This document shows positions 14,900 through 20,858 of a stretch of DNA of 20,858 nt, one piece after another. The notes beneath the pieces were generated by a model. It saw nothing but the letters and a program-made list of their open reading frames with translations. It made no database searches and had not been told where the DNA came from. The DNA comes from an uncultured Oscillospiraceae bacterium. Lineage in GTDB: Bacteria > Bacillota > Clostridia > Oscillospirales > Acutalibacteraceae. The stretch's first letter is position 1, and each line of letters starts with the position of its first letter. The stretch spans positions 1 through 20,858 of the forward strand of contig UQZS01000028.1 of the NCBI GenBank assembly GCA_900545625.1. The letters run 5' to 3'. The position numbers and the translations under genes were made by a program.

Positions 14900-15802
14900 T
14901 TAATCTAATCCAAAATTGTGGATCAGTCCCTCTCGGTTGCGCCAGTCGGGCTTCACCTTGACACGGCATTGCAAGTTGACCTTGCAGTCAAAAAAGCGCT
15001 CCATATCCTGCCGCGCAAAGGTGGCGATTTTTTTGAGCATCCCGCCGCCCTTGCCGATGATGATGCCCTTGTGTGATTCTTTTTCGCAATAAATGACCGC
15101 GTCTATGTCGAGGATCGGCATATCTTCGCGCTCGCGCATGCGCTCGATCGAGACAGCGGTGCCGTGCGGGATCTCCCGCTTTAAAAGCCGCAGCATTTTT
15201 TCGCGCACCATCTCGGCGGCCAGCACGCGTTCGGGCTGGTCGGTGAGCGTGTCATCGGGGAAAAAGTGTGCGCTCTCATACGCGCAGGCTTTGAGTTCGT
15301 CAAGCAGCGCGTCCATGCCGTTGCCGTCCCTTGCCGAGATGGGGATGACGCTTTTGAAATCGGCAAGCCCTGCGAGATATGCAATACGCGCGGCGAGCAC
15401 GGATTTGTCGGGAAGCAGGTCGATCTTATTGATGGCAAGCAGCGCGGGCACCTTTGCCGCGCGGATCTTTCCTAAAAGCTGTGTTTCCGCCTCGTTAAGC
15501 TCCCTGTCCTCGGCTTCACAGACAAATAGGCATGCGTCTACGCCGGAAATGCTGTCCGAGACCGCCTGCACCATTTTTTCGCCGAGCTTGGTACGCGGCC
15601 GGTGAAAGCCGGGCGTGTCGGTGAACACAAGCTGCACGTTGTCCTCGGTCGTTAAGACCCCCATAATGCGCGTGCGCGTGGTCTGGGGCTTGTCCGATAC
15701 GATGGCGATCTTTGTGCCGAGCAGACGGTTTAGGATCGAGGATTTCCCGACATTTGCCCTGCCGACAATGGCGATAAAGGCGGTTTTCGGCGGTTGGCTC
15801 AT
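14900..15802 (-). CDS. era: GTPase Era
   Basis: 300 residues, the standard Era length. G-domain motifs: Walker A GRANVGKS (14-21), the switch I segment ending TTRTRIMG, DTPG (62-65), NKID (125-128) and SAR (156-158). The linker reads FPDDTLTDQPERVLAAEMVREK, and the C-terminal KH domain contains GIIIGKGGGMLKKIA (~246-260). Era binds the 3' end of 16S rRNA and assists 30S subunit assembly at the membrane. The ATG at 15802 overlaps the dgkA stop as ATGA and has AAGGAGG about 11 bases upstream. Its gene neighbours ybeY (rRNA maturation) and recO are conserved. Confidence 0.96.
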   Translation of the reverse strand: MSQPPKTAFIAIVGRANVGKSSILNRLLGTKIAIVSDKPQTTRTRIMGVLTTEDNVQLVFTDTPGFHRPRTKLGEKMVQAVSDSISGVDACLFVCEAEDRELNEAETQLLGKIRAAKVPALLAINKIDLLPDKSVLAARIAYLAGLADFKSVIPISARDGNGMDALLDELKACAYESAHFFPDDTLTDQPERVLAAEMVREKMLRLLKREIPHGTAVSIERMREREDMPILDIDAVIYCEKESHKGIIIGKGGGMLKKIATFARQDMERFFDCKVNLQCRVKVKPDWRNREGLIHNFGLD

Positions 15803-16293
15803 AAGCGGTTTTCCTCCTTACCGGTTCTGCTGCGTTTGCCGAAGCCCTTGAAAATAAAGACGGTCGCGGCGGCAATGGAAAGGATCAGAATCAAAAGCAT
15901 CGACGGCTTTTCAAGGTAGTAGTGGAACAGCGCCTCGAAAGCCGCCCTCTGCCCGAGCACCGCAATGCCGACCGCTACAGCGAAAATCGCGCAGCAAAGC
16001 ACCGCGCCTGCGGCGGTGTCCTTGGCGATCTTCGCGTTTTCACGGTAGGTGTCCGTCGCAAGATCGACCGCGCGTTCCACAGCGGTGTTGACAAGCTCCG
16101 CCGCGACGACCAGCGCGTTTGCCAAAAACAAAAGTGCAAGCTGTGCGCGCGACACTTGGAAAAAATCGTATACCGCAAGGAACGTATACATATAGACCAT
16201 GCATACGAAATGGATGCGCATATTGCGTTCGTGCACGAGCGCAAAGCCGATACCGCGAAACGCATAGCCAAAGCTCTTCATAAGACTTTTCAT
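15799..16293 (-). CDS. dgkA: Undecaprenol/diacylglycerol kinase (DgkA family)
   Basis: 164 residues. DgkA-family motifs: the N-terminal amphipathic SFGYAFRGIGFALVHERNMR, then AELVNTAVERAVDL (65-78, holding the metal/ATP site E66, N69, E73), then AKIAKDTAAGAVL (87-99). In Gram-positive bacteria the enzyme usually phosphorylates undecaprenol to the lipid carrier for cell-wall synthesis. The usual ~130-residue core is followed by an extra hydrophobic helix (~131-148) and a basic tail, so this copy is longer than typical. It starts 2 bases after the ybeY stop with a weak ribosome binding site (CGGCGAG) and overlaps era by 4 bases, so it is probably translated by coupling. PAP2 fusion, known in some relatives, is absent. 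Confidence 0.9.
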   Translation of the reverse strand: MKSLMKSFGYAFRGIGFALVHERNMRIHFVCMVYMYTFLAVYDFFQVSRAQLALLFLANALVVAAELVNTAVERAVDLATDTYRENAKIAKDTAAGAVLCCAIFAVAVGIAVLGQRAAFEALFHYYLEKPSMLLILILSIAAATVFIFKGFGKRSRTGKEENRL

Positions 16294-16295
16294 GC

Positions 16296-16802
16296 TTACT
16301 CGCCGTCAAAGTAGTAGCTGCCGTTGCGCTTAAGCCCCAGCTGCGTGAGCACGGCTTCCTCTTTTTCCCGCATATGTACGGCTTCCAGTCCGCCGTTCAC
16401 ATGGTCGTAGCCGAGCAGGTGCAGCATGGAGTGCACGGTCAAAAACGCGACCTCGCGCTGTAAGGGATGCCCGTATTCCTCCGCTTGACGGACGGCGGTC
16501 TCCATGGAGATCACAATATCGCCGAGGATTTTTGCCCCCGTTTCGGGATTGACGTCGTACTTGCCGTCTTCGCCCAGCGGGAACGACAGCACGTCGGTAG
16601 ACTTGTCAATATCACGGTGCTTTTTGTTGAGTTCCCGGATCTGCTCGTCATCTACAAACGTTACGCTGATCTCCGCCGAGCCCTCAAAATTCTCCTGCAC
16701 GAGCACGGCGTGGCAGCAGCGGCGTACAAGCATGCGCACGCCGGTCGGGATCTTAACGGCTTTTTGGTTGTTGGAAATGATTACTTTGATTTTGTCGGTC
16801 AT
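16296..16802 (-). CDS. ybeY: rRNA maturation endoribonuclease YbeY
   Basis: 168 residues. The zinc site HSMLHLLGYDH (H124, H128, H134; HxxxHxxxxxH) is the YbeY/UPF0054 signature, preceded by STDVLSFPLG (68-77) and GDIVISM (94-100), both conserved. YbeY is a single-strand endoribonuclease needed for 16S rRNA 3' maturation and 70S quality control. The ATG at 16802 overlaps the phoH stop as ATGA with GAGGAGG 10 bases upstream. In B. subtilis yqfF lies between phoH and ybeY; here they overlap directly. Confidence 0.95.
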   Translation of the reverse strand: MTDKIKVIISNNQKAVKIPTGVRMLVRRCCHAVLVQENFEGSAEISVTFVDDEQIRELNKKHRDIDKSTDVLSFPLGEDGKYDVNPETGAKILGDIVISMETAVRQAEEYGHPLQREVAFLTVHSMLHLLGYDHVNGGLEAVHMREKEEAVLTQLGLKRNGSYYFDGE

Positions 16803-17761
16803 TTTTTTCGAGCCTCCTCGCTTTTTTCATAGGCTTTGATGATGTCCTGCACAAGTCTGTGCCGCACCACGTCCTTTTCCGTGAAGCGGCAGACGGAAAT
16901 ATCCGGGATGTTTTTTAAGATGCGCATCGCCTGCAAAAGCCCGGACTTTTTGCCGTCCGGCAGGTCGATCTGCGTCACATCGCCCGTGACGACCATTTTG
17001 GAATTGAACCCTAAGCGCGTTAAAAACATCTTCATCTGCTCGCGCGTGGTATTCTGTGCTTCGTCCAGAATGATGAAGCTGTCGTCGAGCGTGCGCCCGC
17101 GCATATATGCAAGCGGTGCGACCTCAATGCTGCCGCGCTCCTGATAGCGCTGGAACGTCTCCGCACCGAGCATATCGAACAGTGCGTCGTAAAGCGGCCG
17201 CAAATATGGATCTACCTTTTGCTGCAAATCGCCGGGCAGGAAGCCAAGCTTTTCGCCCGCCTCCACTGCGGGGCGCGTCAAAATGATGCGGTTAACCTCT
17301 TTCGCGCGAAATGCCGTGACCGCCATGGCGACCGCCAGATACGTTTTACCTGTGCCCGCAGGTCCCGCGCCGAGCGTGATGGTGTTTTGACGGATCGCCT
17401 CCACATAGCGCTTCTGGCCGAGCGTTTTCGGCTTGACGGGTTTTCCCTTGGCGGTGATGCAGATGCAGTCGCCGACCATGTCGGAGAGCTTGTCCTCCGC
17501 GCCTTCGTTGACAAGCGAGAGCACATAACGCACATTTTGCTCGGAAAGCGATTCGCCTTTGTTGATCAGTGTCAAAAGCCCTTCCACGGCGCGCGTCGCC
17601 TTGGCGACGTTTTCCGCTTCACCGCTGATCTTGATATCCGATCCGCGGCTGATGACACGCACGGAAAACGCCTCTTCGACCTGACGGATGTTCTCGTCAA
17701 AGCTGCCGAACAGACTGACGGCGTGCTCCATGCGGTCCACGTTGATAACCTGCTCGAACAA
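16799..17761 (-). CDS. phoH: PhoH-like ATPase/RNA-binding protein
   Basis: 320 residues. A KH-like N-terminal part (~30-65, with SDIKISGE) is followed by the PhoH P-loop domain: Walker A GPAGTGKT (133-140), ILTRPAVEAGEKLGFLPGD (~160-178), Walker B FIILDEAQN (229-237), and VVTGDVTQIDLP, which is typical of PhoH. The start is a TTG at 17761 with GGGAGGG 5 bases upstream. Linked with ybeY and era, the family is thought to act in RNA metabolism as a nucleotide-driven helicase-like enzyme, though its exact job is unsettled. First gene of the six-gene operon phoH-ybeY-dgkA-era-yqzL-recO. Confidence 0.93.
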   Translation of the reverse strand: MFEQVINVDRMEHAVSLFGSFDENIRQVEEAFSVRVISRGSDIKISGEAENVAKATRAVEGLLTLINKGESLSEQNVRYVLSLVNEGAEDKLSDMVGDCICITAKGKPVKPKTLGQKRYVEAIRQNTITLGAGPAGTGKTYLAVAMAVTAFRAKEVNRIILTRPAVEAGEKLGFLPGDLQQKVDPYLRPLYDALFDMLGAETFQRYQERGSIEVAPLAYMRGRTLDDSFIILDEAQNTTREQMKMFLTRLGFNSKMVVTGDVTQIDLPDGKKSGLLQAMRILKNIPDISVCRFTEKDVVRHRLVQDIIKAYEKSEEARKK

Positions 17762-17766
17762 AGAAT

Positions 17767-17773
17767 CCCTCCC
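17767..17773 (-). promoter_or_regulatory. Shine-Dalgarno deciding the TTG start of phoH
   Basis: GGGAGGG on the - strand, then a 5-base spacer, then TTG at 17761. The next in-frame ATG (codon 11) has no such site. Confidence 0.7.
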
Positions 17774-17801
17774 AAACGGAAATTATAGTAATATTGAATA
17801 T

Positions 17802-17830
17802 ATTATAACATAGATTTTGTGATTAGTCAC
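17802..17830 (-). promoter_or_regulatory. Promoter candidate for the phoH operon
   Basis: On the - strand GTGACT (complement of 17825-17830) is followed after 17 bases by a perfect TATAAT (complement of 17802-17807). The -35 matches 4 of 6. A second TATAAT (complement of 17782-17787) lies 20 bases further down without a good -35. The region is much richer in A and T than its surroundings. The -35 overlaps the last codons of yqfD. Confidence 0.6.
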
Positions 17831-17834
17831 TAAT
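17822..17834. repeat. 13-bp perfect inverted repeat at the end of yqfD
   Basis: ATTAGTCACTAAT is a 6-1-6 palindrome covering the yqfD stop codon and the -35 of the phoH promoter candidate. It could be an operator, or chance. It has no poly-U tail and is too AT-rich to terminate well. Confidence 0.35.
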
Positions 17835-18995
17835 TTTTTCAACAAAAATCTGCTGATTTATCCCGATTTCTTTTTCACACAGCACAGTCCCCGAAATATA
17901 CGGGTCTTCGGCTTCAAAATCGAACGTCAAAGCGGTGTGCAAAATGACGCTGTCCGTCCAAAGCTCGGCAAAACGGGCGGCAAAGCGGGCGGCGGCAAAG
18001 CGGGCGCGATCCGTCTTGTTTTCAAGCGTATATTCTGTATTGTATACCTCTGCACGCTCCCGCAGGATGCCTACGGGCAGCGCCAGTTCGTCGTTTGAAA
18101 GGTAGCGTTCCACTGTGTAGGCCTGCTCGCCCGGGGAAAAGCCCAGCGGGATGCGCAATCCGAAAAAAAACAGGCTGTAGCGCGTGGCGCTCGCAGAAAG
18201 GCGCAGAAACGGCGCGTCGGGGCAGGAAAAGGACATGTTTTCCGTAACTTCGGCATAAACGTTACCCTGCGCACCGTGCAGCGTCTGCGAGCCGTCGGCA
18301 TTTTCGACCACGCCGGAAATCAGCAGATCGCCCCGCACCACGCCCGACCCCGGTTCCGCCGCCGCTGTGCCGGAGTAGACTTCGATTTTTGTAAGCACGC
18401 CGTCCGCGTCGGCTATGATGTTGGAGGGGGTCTGCGTGTCTAAGATCTCGGGCGCAGGCGTGCTTTCGCGCACCTCGATCACCGCGCGGCAGTTGTCTAT
18501 GTTGACCGCTGCCCAGGAAAGACCGTCCACATTGTCCAAAAGCGATTCGGCAAGCGCCGCCGTGTCCAGATTGCTGCGCTTTGCGCCCACGCGCACGCCG
18601 AGCTCTTCAGCGGCGGCAAGGATCTTTTCCGCAGGGATTTCCGCATTGCCTGTAACACTGACCGTCCAAATGCGCACCGACAGACAGGCAATGACCACGG
18701 CTGCAGCCAAAAGCCCTGCGATAAGACCCGCACGGCGGCGGTGGCGCGCGCTCCAAAACGGAAGCCCGCGTTTCCCCGTGATATGTACACGCACGCCGCA
18801 ACGGCGCACGATCGGGCGGATGTGCTTATAACCCCGGATGGTCGTTTTGCCCGTAAGCTGTTCGTCCGCGCGGGACAGATCCCACAGCGGGATGTGCGCT
18901 TTGACGCAAAGATTGATGAAGCGTTCGGGAAACCCGCCTTCGCCCGCAAAAGAAACATAGCCGAGCAGCCAGCGAACCAGCACAACAATAAACAA
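17823..18995 (-). CDS. yqfD: Sporulation protein YqfD
   Basis: 390 residues. N-terminal cytoplasmic part 1-87 with the family-typical FINLCVKAHIPLWDL (~26-40), one transmembrane helix ~89-107, then a large region outside the cytoplasm with ISVTGN-like WTVSVTGNAEIPAEKI (~110-125) and VAAVNIDNCRAVIEV-type text, as in YqfD. In B. subtilis yqfD is expressed in the mother cell and is needed for sporulation. The start is TTG at 18995 with GGAGGG 5 bases upstream, 10 bases after yqfC. Near the C-terminus RFAAARFAARFAELW reflects a short tandem DNA repeat. A promoter for phoH begins in its last codons. Confidence 0.9.
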   Translation of the reverse strand: MFIVVLVRWLLGYVSFAGEGGFPERFINLCVKAHIPLWDLSRADEQLTGKTTIRGYKHIRPIVRRCGVRVHITGKRGLPFWSARHRRRAGLIAGLLAAAVVIACLSVRIWTVSVTGNAEIPAEKILAAAEELGVRVGAKRSNLDTAALAESLLDNVDGLSWAAVNIDNCRAVIEVRESTPAPEILDTQTPSNIIADADGVLTKIEVYSGTAAAEPGSGVVRGDLLISGVVENADGSQTLHGAQGNVYAEVTENMSFSCPDAPFLRLSASATRYSLFFFGLRIPLGFSPGEQAYTVERYLSNDELALPVGILRERAEVYNTEYTLENKTDRARFAAARFAARFAELWTDSVILHTALTFDFEAEDPYISGTVLCEKEIGINQQIFVEKISD

Positions 18996-19005
18996 ATGAT
19001 CCCTC

Positions 19006-19305
19006 CTATGCCGTTACACGCTCGAGCGTGACTTGGCGGATGTCCCCCGTAATGACGGTCTGTGCTTCCGAATACATACGGATACAAAGGTTGCTGCCCG
19101 CCACAGACAACAGCAGTGCGCCTGCATGCAGGCGGATGTTTTCTTCGGTGTATTCCAAAATCCCTTTGCAGCCGTCGAGTGCGAGTTCGGCGTCGCCCTG
19201 CAATTCAATATGCGGCACATCCTTGTGCAGGATCTCGGGCAGGTCAAGCGCCTGTTCCACGCTTGGGTGCGCGCGTTTGGGCTGCGCTCTGCTTTTTCTT
19301 GCCAT
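19006..19305 (-). CDS. yqfC: Sporulation protein YqfC
   Basis: 99 residues from the ATG at 19305, which has GGGAGGA about 7 bases upstream. The core DVPHIELQGDAELALDGCKGILEYTEENIRL followed by SVAGSNLCIRMYSEAQTVITGDI matches the short YqfC/YabP-type family, whose members have this length and lie directly before yqfD. YqfC is a sporulation-associated protein of unknown biochemistry, co-expressed with yqfD under sigma-E in B. subtilis. The first ~20 residues are basic. A sigma-E-like -10 element lies ~45 bases upstream. Confidence 0.88.
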   Translation of the reverse strand: MARKSRAQPKRAHPSVEQALDLPEILHKDVPHIELQGDAELALDGCKGILEYTEENIRLHAGALLLSVAGSNLCIRMYSEAQTVITGDIRQVTLERVTA

Positions 19306-19345
19306 CGTCTTTCCTCCCAGCCGCCGAGGTGTTCGGCTACATAGA

Positions 19346-19353
19346 AATGTATG
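19346..19353 (-). promoter_or_regulatory. Sigma-E-like -10 element upstream of yqfC
   Basis: The - strand reads CATACATT, a full match to the Bacillus sigma-E -10 consensus (CATACA-A/C/T-T). Transcription would start ~30-35 bases before yqfC. The matching -35 is weak: no good ATATT-type box lies 14-15 bases upstream. The known sigma-E control of yqfCD in B. subtilis makes the site plausible. Confidence 0.45.
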
Positions 19354-19363
19354 CGCGCGCATA
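19350..19363. repeat. 14-bp perfect palindrome in the yqfC/ylbJ divergent intergenic region
   Basis: TATGCGCGCGCATA is a perfect palindrome overlapping the sigma-E-like -10 and lying in the middle of the divergent gap. A smaller 5-4-5 inverted repeat (TACAT/ATGTA, 19338-19351) is next to it. Either could bind a symmetric regulator acting on both genes; the alternating CG run could also simply be GC-rich chance. Confidence 0.35.
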
Positions 19364-19394
19364 TAGATTGATTACAGAGAAAGGGGGGCGGCGT

Positions 19395-20465
19395 ATGCAC
19401 AAACACTTGGCATTACCGCGGCTTCGGTGGCTGCCGTCCGCGGCGCTGTTCGCGGTGTGCTGCTGGTTTTTGTTCCGGTATCCCGGTGTTTGCGCCGAAG
19501 GCGTGCAAAACGGGTTGACGCTCTGCGGCACGCTCGTGCTGCCGGCGCTCTTTCCTTTTTTAGCGGTCTCGGTGTTTTTGCTGCGTTCGGGACTTTTACA
19601 GCTGTTTGGGCAGTTGGTATCTACCGTGCCGCGCCGCGTGTTTCGGCTTCCCGGAGAGAGCGCGGGCGTAATTTTGATGGCGCTTGTCGGGGGCTTCCCC
19701 GTCGGAGCGAGTATGACTGCACAGCTCTATAAGGATGCCCGTTTGACACAGCCGCAGGCGCGGCGGATGTGCCTTTTCTGTATGAACCCGGGGCCCGCGT
19801 TCGTTCTGTCTACCGTGGGGGCGGGTATTTATCACAGTATGCGTGCCGGGGCAATTCTATATGCTTCCGCCTGCCTTTCCTCTCTTTGCATGGGCGCGGT
19901 GCTCGCATGTTTCTCCGGGGAAGCCCCGCCCGCCCGCGAAACGCATGCGGTCGTGCGGCTTACCTCGCCCATGGCTGCGCTTGCGGACGCTGTGCGTTCG
20001 AGCGCGGAGTCCATGCTGCAAATCTGCGCATGGGTCATTTTGTTCAGTACCGTGCACGCCTGTATTTTAACGCTGCCGATGCCGGCACAGGTGCAGGTGT
20101 TTCTCGGCTGCTTTTTGGAAATCACAAGTGGAGTGCGCGCTGCGGCAGGCGCGCTGCCCATGCCTGCGGTCGCCGCGCTGATCGCTTTTGGCGGACTTGC
20201 CGTGCACTGCCAGATCCTGCCGTACCTGCAAGCCTGCGGCGTGCGGCTGCGCGCCTTTTTTGCCGCGCGCAGCGCAGGGGCGGCGCTCAGCGCGCTGTTC
20301 TGCGCTGCGCTTCTGCGTGTATTCCCGTGTGAGGTCAGCGTAGCCGCCGTGCCGGGAGAGCTTGTCCCTGCGGCGTACTCCGTTTCCGTCCCATCGTTTG
20401 TCGCCCTTCTTTTGATGACCGTTTTGTTGATTTTGGAGATTGAACCCAACCGTAAAGTGTGGTAA
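19395..20465 (+). CDS. ylbJ: YlbJ-like sporulation integral membrane protein (nucleoside-recognition/Gate domain)
   Basis: 356 residues from the ATG at 19395, which has AAAGGGGGG 6 bases upstream; the open frame continues far upstream but only antisense to yqfC. The protein is highly hydrophobic with about eight membrane helices. It carries LVLPALFPFLAVSVFLLRSG (~48-67), GGFPVGA (~99-105) and CLFCMNPGPAFVLSTVGAG (~125-143), typical of YlbJ and its Gate domain. YlbJ is a mother-cell membrane protein required for spore cortex formation in B. subtilis and is thought to act in transport; the substrate is uncertain. It is divergent from yqfC-yqfD, which suggests shared sporulation control. Confidence 0.85.
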   Translation: MHKHLALPRLRWLPSAALFAVCCWFLFRYPGVCAEGVQNGLTLCGTLVLPALFPFLAVSVFLLRSGLLQLFGQLVSTVPRRVFRLPGESAGVILMALVGGFPVGASMTAQLYKDARLTQPQARRMCLFCMNPGPAFVLSTVGAGIYHSMRAGAILYASACLSSLCMGAVLACFSGEAPPARETHAVVRLTSPMAALADAVRSSAESMLQICAWVILFSTVHACILTLPMPAQVQVFLGCFLEITSGVRAAAGALPMPAVAALIAFGGLAVHCQILPYLQACGVRLRAFFAARSAGAALSALFCAALLRVFPCEVSVAAVPGELVPAAYSVSVPSFVALLLMTVLLILEIEPNRKVW

Positions 20466-20495
20466 AATCAAAAAGACAACAGGGGAGGCGCGCCT

Positions 20496-20726
20496 ATGAA
20501 ACGAAAGCCGGAAGAATATGAAGTTCCGCCGAAGTGCGCCTATTGCAAGCACGGCACGATTTCGGCGGATCAAAAGAGCGTGTTGTGCAAAAAGCGCGGG
20601 GTGACTTCGCCCGACGGCTATTGCCGCAAATACAAATATGATATTTTAAAGCGCCAGCCGCCGCTGCGTCAAAAGCTGCCGGAATTTTCGATCAAGGATT
20701 TTGAAATTCAGGATTCGGAATCCTAA
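20496..20726 (+). CDS. Small four-cysteine protein (76 aa), probable zinc binder
   Basis: The ATG at 20496 has GGGGAGG about 8 bases upstream and lies 30 bases after ylbJ, in the same direction. Cysteines C14 and C17 (CAYC), C31 and C43 could bind one zinc ion. The rest is basic and then Pro/Glu-rich, ending FEIQDSES. No signal peptide or membrane helix. I do not recognise a characterised family. It is directly followed by a strong terminator, so it ends the ylbJ transcription unit. Confidence 0.75.
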   Translation: MKRKPEEYEVPPKCAYCKHGTISADQKSVLCKKRGVTSPDGYCRKYKYDILKRQPPLRQKLPEFSIKDFEIQDSES

Positions 20727-20741
20727 AGACCAAAAAAGAAG

Positions 20742-20773
20742 AGCAGGGGGGATCCCAACGGATCCTCCCTGCT
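20742..20773. terminator. Bidirectional hairpin terminator between the small Cys protein and pyrG
   Basis: A 14-bp stem (20742-20755 with 20760-20773, one G-U pair) and loop CAAC. On the + strand TCGTTTCTT follows; on the - strand CTTCTTTTTTG follows. It lies 16 bases after the stop at 20726 and before (in + coordinates) the pyrG stop at 20793, so it can end both convergent units. Confidence 0.82.
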
Positions 20774-20792
20774 TCGTTTCTTGTGCCGTGTG

Positions 20793-20858
20793 TTATTTTT
20801 TCTGTTCGCGGTGCGCCACTGCCGCGCCGATGAGGCCCGAAAAAAGCGGGTGGGGGCG
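20793..20858 (-). CDS. pyrG: CTP synthase, last 21 residues
   Basis: Reading from the right edge on the - strand gives RPHPLFSGLIGAAVAHREQ, then KK and TAA. The text RPHPLFxGxIxAA is the conserved C-terminal end of CTP synthase, just after the glutamine amidotransferase HPE triad in the full protein (FHPEFKSRPxxPHPLF). The enzyme aminates UTP to CTP using glutamine. The bulk of the gene lies beyond the window, so completeness cannot be judged. Because only 21 residues are seen, confidence rests on this motif alone. Confidence 0.75.
   Translation of the reverse strand, partial: RPHPLFSGLIGAAVAHREQKK

Noticed and set aside
19062..19394. Upstream extension of the ylbJ-like protein by 111 codons
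   Set aside because: The extension runs antisense through yqfC, reads as non-membrane junk, and the ATG at 19395 has AAAGGGGGG correctly spaced.
1..20858. CRISPR arrays, insertion sequences, phage genes, toxin-antitoxin pairs
   Set aside because: No regularly spaced repeats, transposase or integrase motifs, terminal repeats or paired small toxin-like ORFs were seen on either strand.

Overview
The window looks like a piece of a Gram-positive, spore-forming Clostridia chromosome, most likely an Oscillospirales/Ruminococcaceae-type gut or rumen bacterium. The reasons are a Bacillota-type gene block (yqfC-yqfD-phoH-ybeY-dgkA-era-yqzL-recO), three sporulation-associated genes (yqfC, yqfD, ylbJ), strong AGGAGG-type ribosome binding sites, GC-rich coding DNA, and a secreted leucine-rich-repeat protein ending in a dockerin. 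The genus is inference. Coding is dense: the longest stretch without a gene is 226 bases (9845-10070), and it holds a promoter candidate and a terminator. I see no tRNA, rRNA, CRISPR array, insertion sequence or phage gene.

Layout. (1) 1-428, + strand: the C-terminal end of a transketolase C-terminal subunit, cut by the window edge, followed by a strong hairpin terminator shared with the convergent operon. (2) 497-9844, - strand: eight tightly packed genes, read from 9844 downwards. They are a PI-PLC X-domain phosphodiesterase, a membrane-anchored alpha/beta hydrolase, a beta-rich protein plus a PHP-family metallohydrolase (together equivalent to one CehA/McbA-type enzyme split in two), a GPH-family sugar symporter, a tiny zinc-ribbon protein, an exported membrane-anchored calcineurin-like phosphoesterase, and a cytoplasmic GH38 alpha-mannosidase. 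Several neighbours overlap by 4-17 bases. The set looks like an uncharacterised phosphodiester/mannoside glycan utilisation operon. (3) 10071-13882, - strand: an ECF sigma factor, a single-pass membrane protein with two extracellular Big_3-type Ig-like domains (possible anti-sigma or sensor), and a secreted BspA-type LRR protein with a dockerin. This looks like a trans-envelope signalling cassette tied to a cellulosome-type surface protein.

(4) 13979-19305, - strand: the conserved yqfC-yqfD / phoH-ybeY-dgkA-era-yqzL-recO block, covering sporulation, rRNA maturation, undecaprenol or lipid phosphorylation, ribosome assembly and recombination. Compared with Bacillus subtilis, yqfF (between phoH and ybeY) and cdd (between dgkA and era) are absent. 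A sigma-A-like promoter lies just before phoH and a sigma-E-like -10 element just before yqfC. (5) 19395-20726, + strand: a divergent ylbJ-like sporulation membrane protein and a small four-cysteine protein. These end at a strong hairpin terminator facing the C-terminal tail of CTP synthase (pyrG, - strand), which is cut by the right window edge.

The two parts most worth attention are the PI-PLC/PHP/GPH/phosphoesterase/GH38 operon and the ECF sigma-Big_3-LRR-dockerin cassette. All functional assignments come from recognising motifs and gene order by eye; no database search was run.
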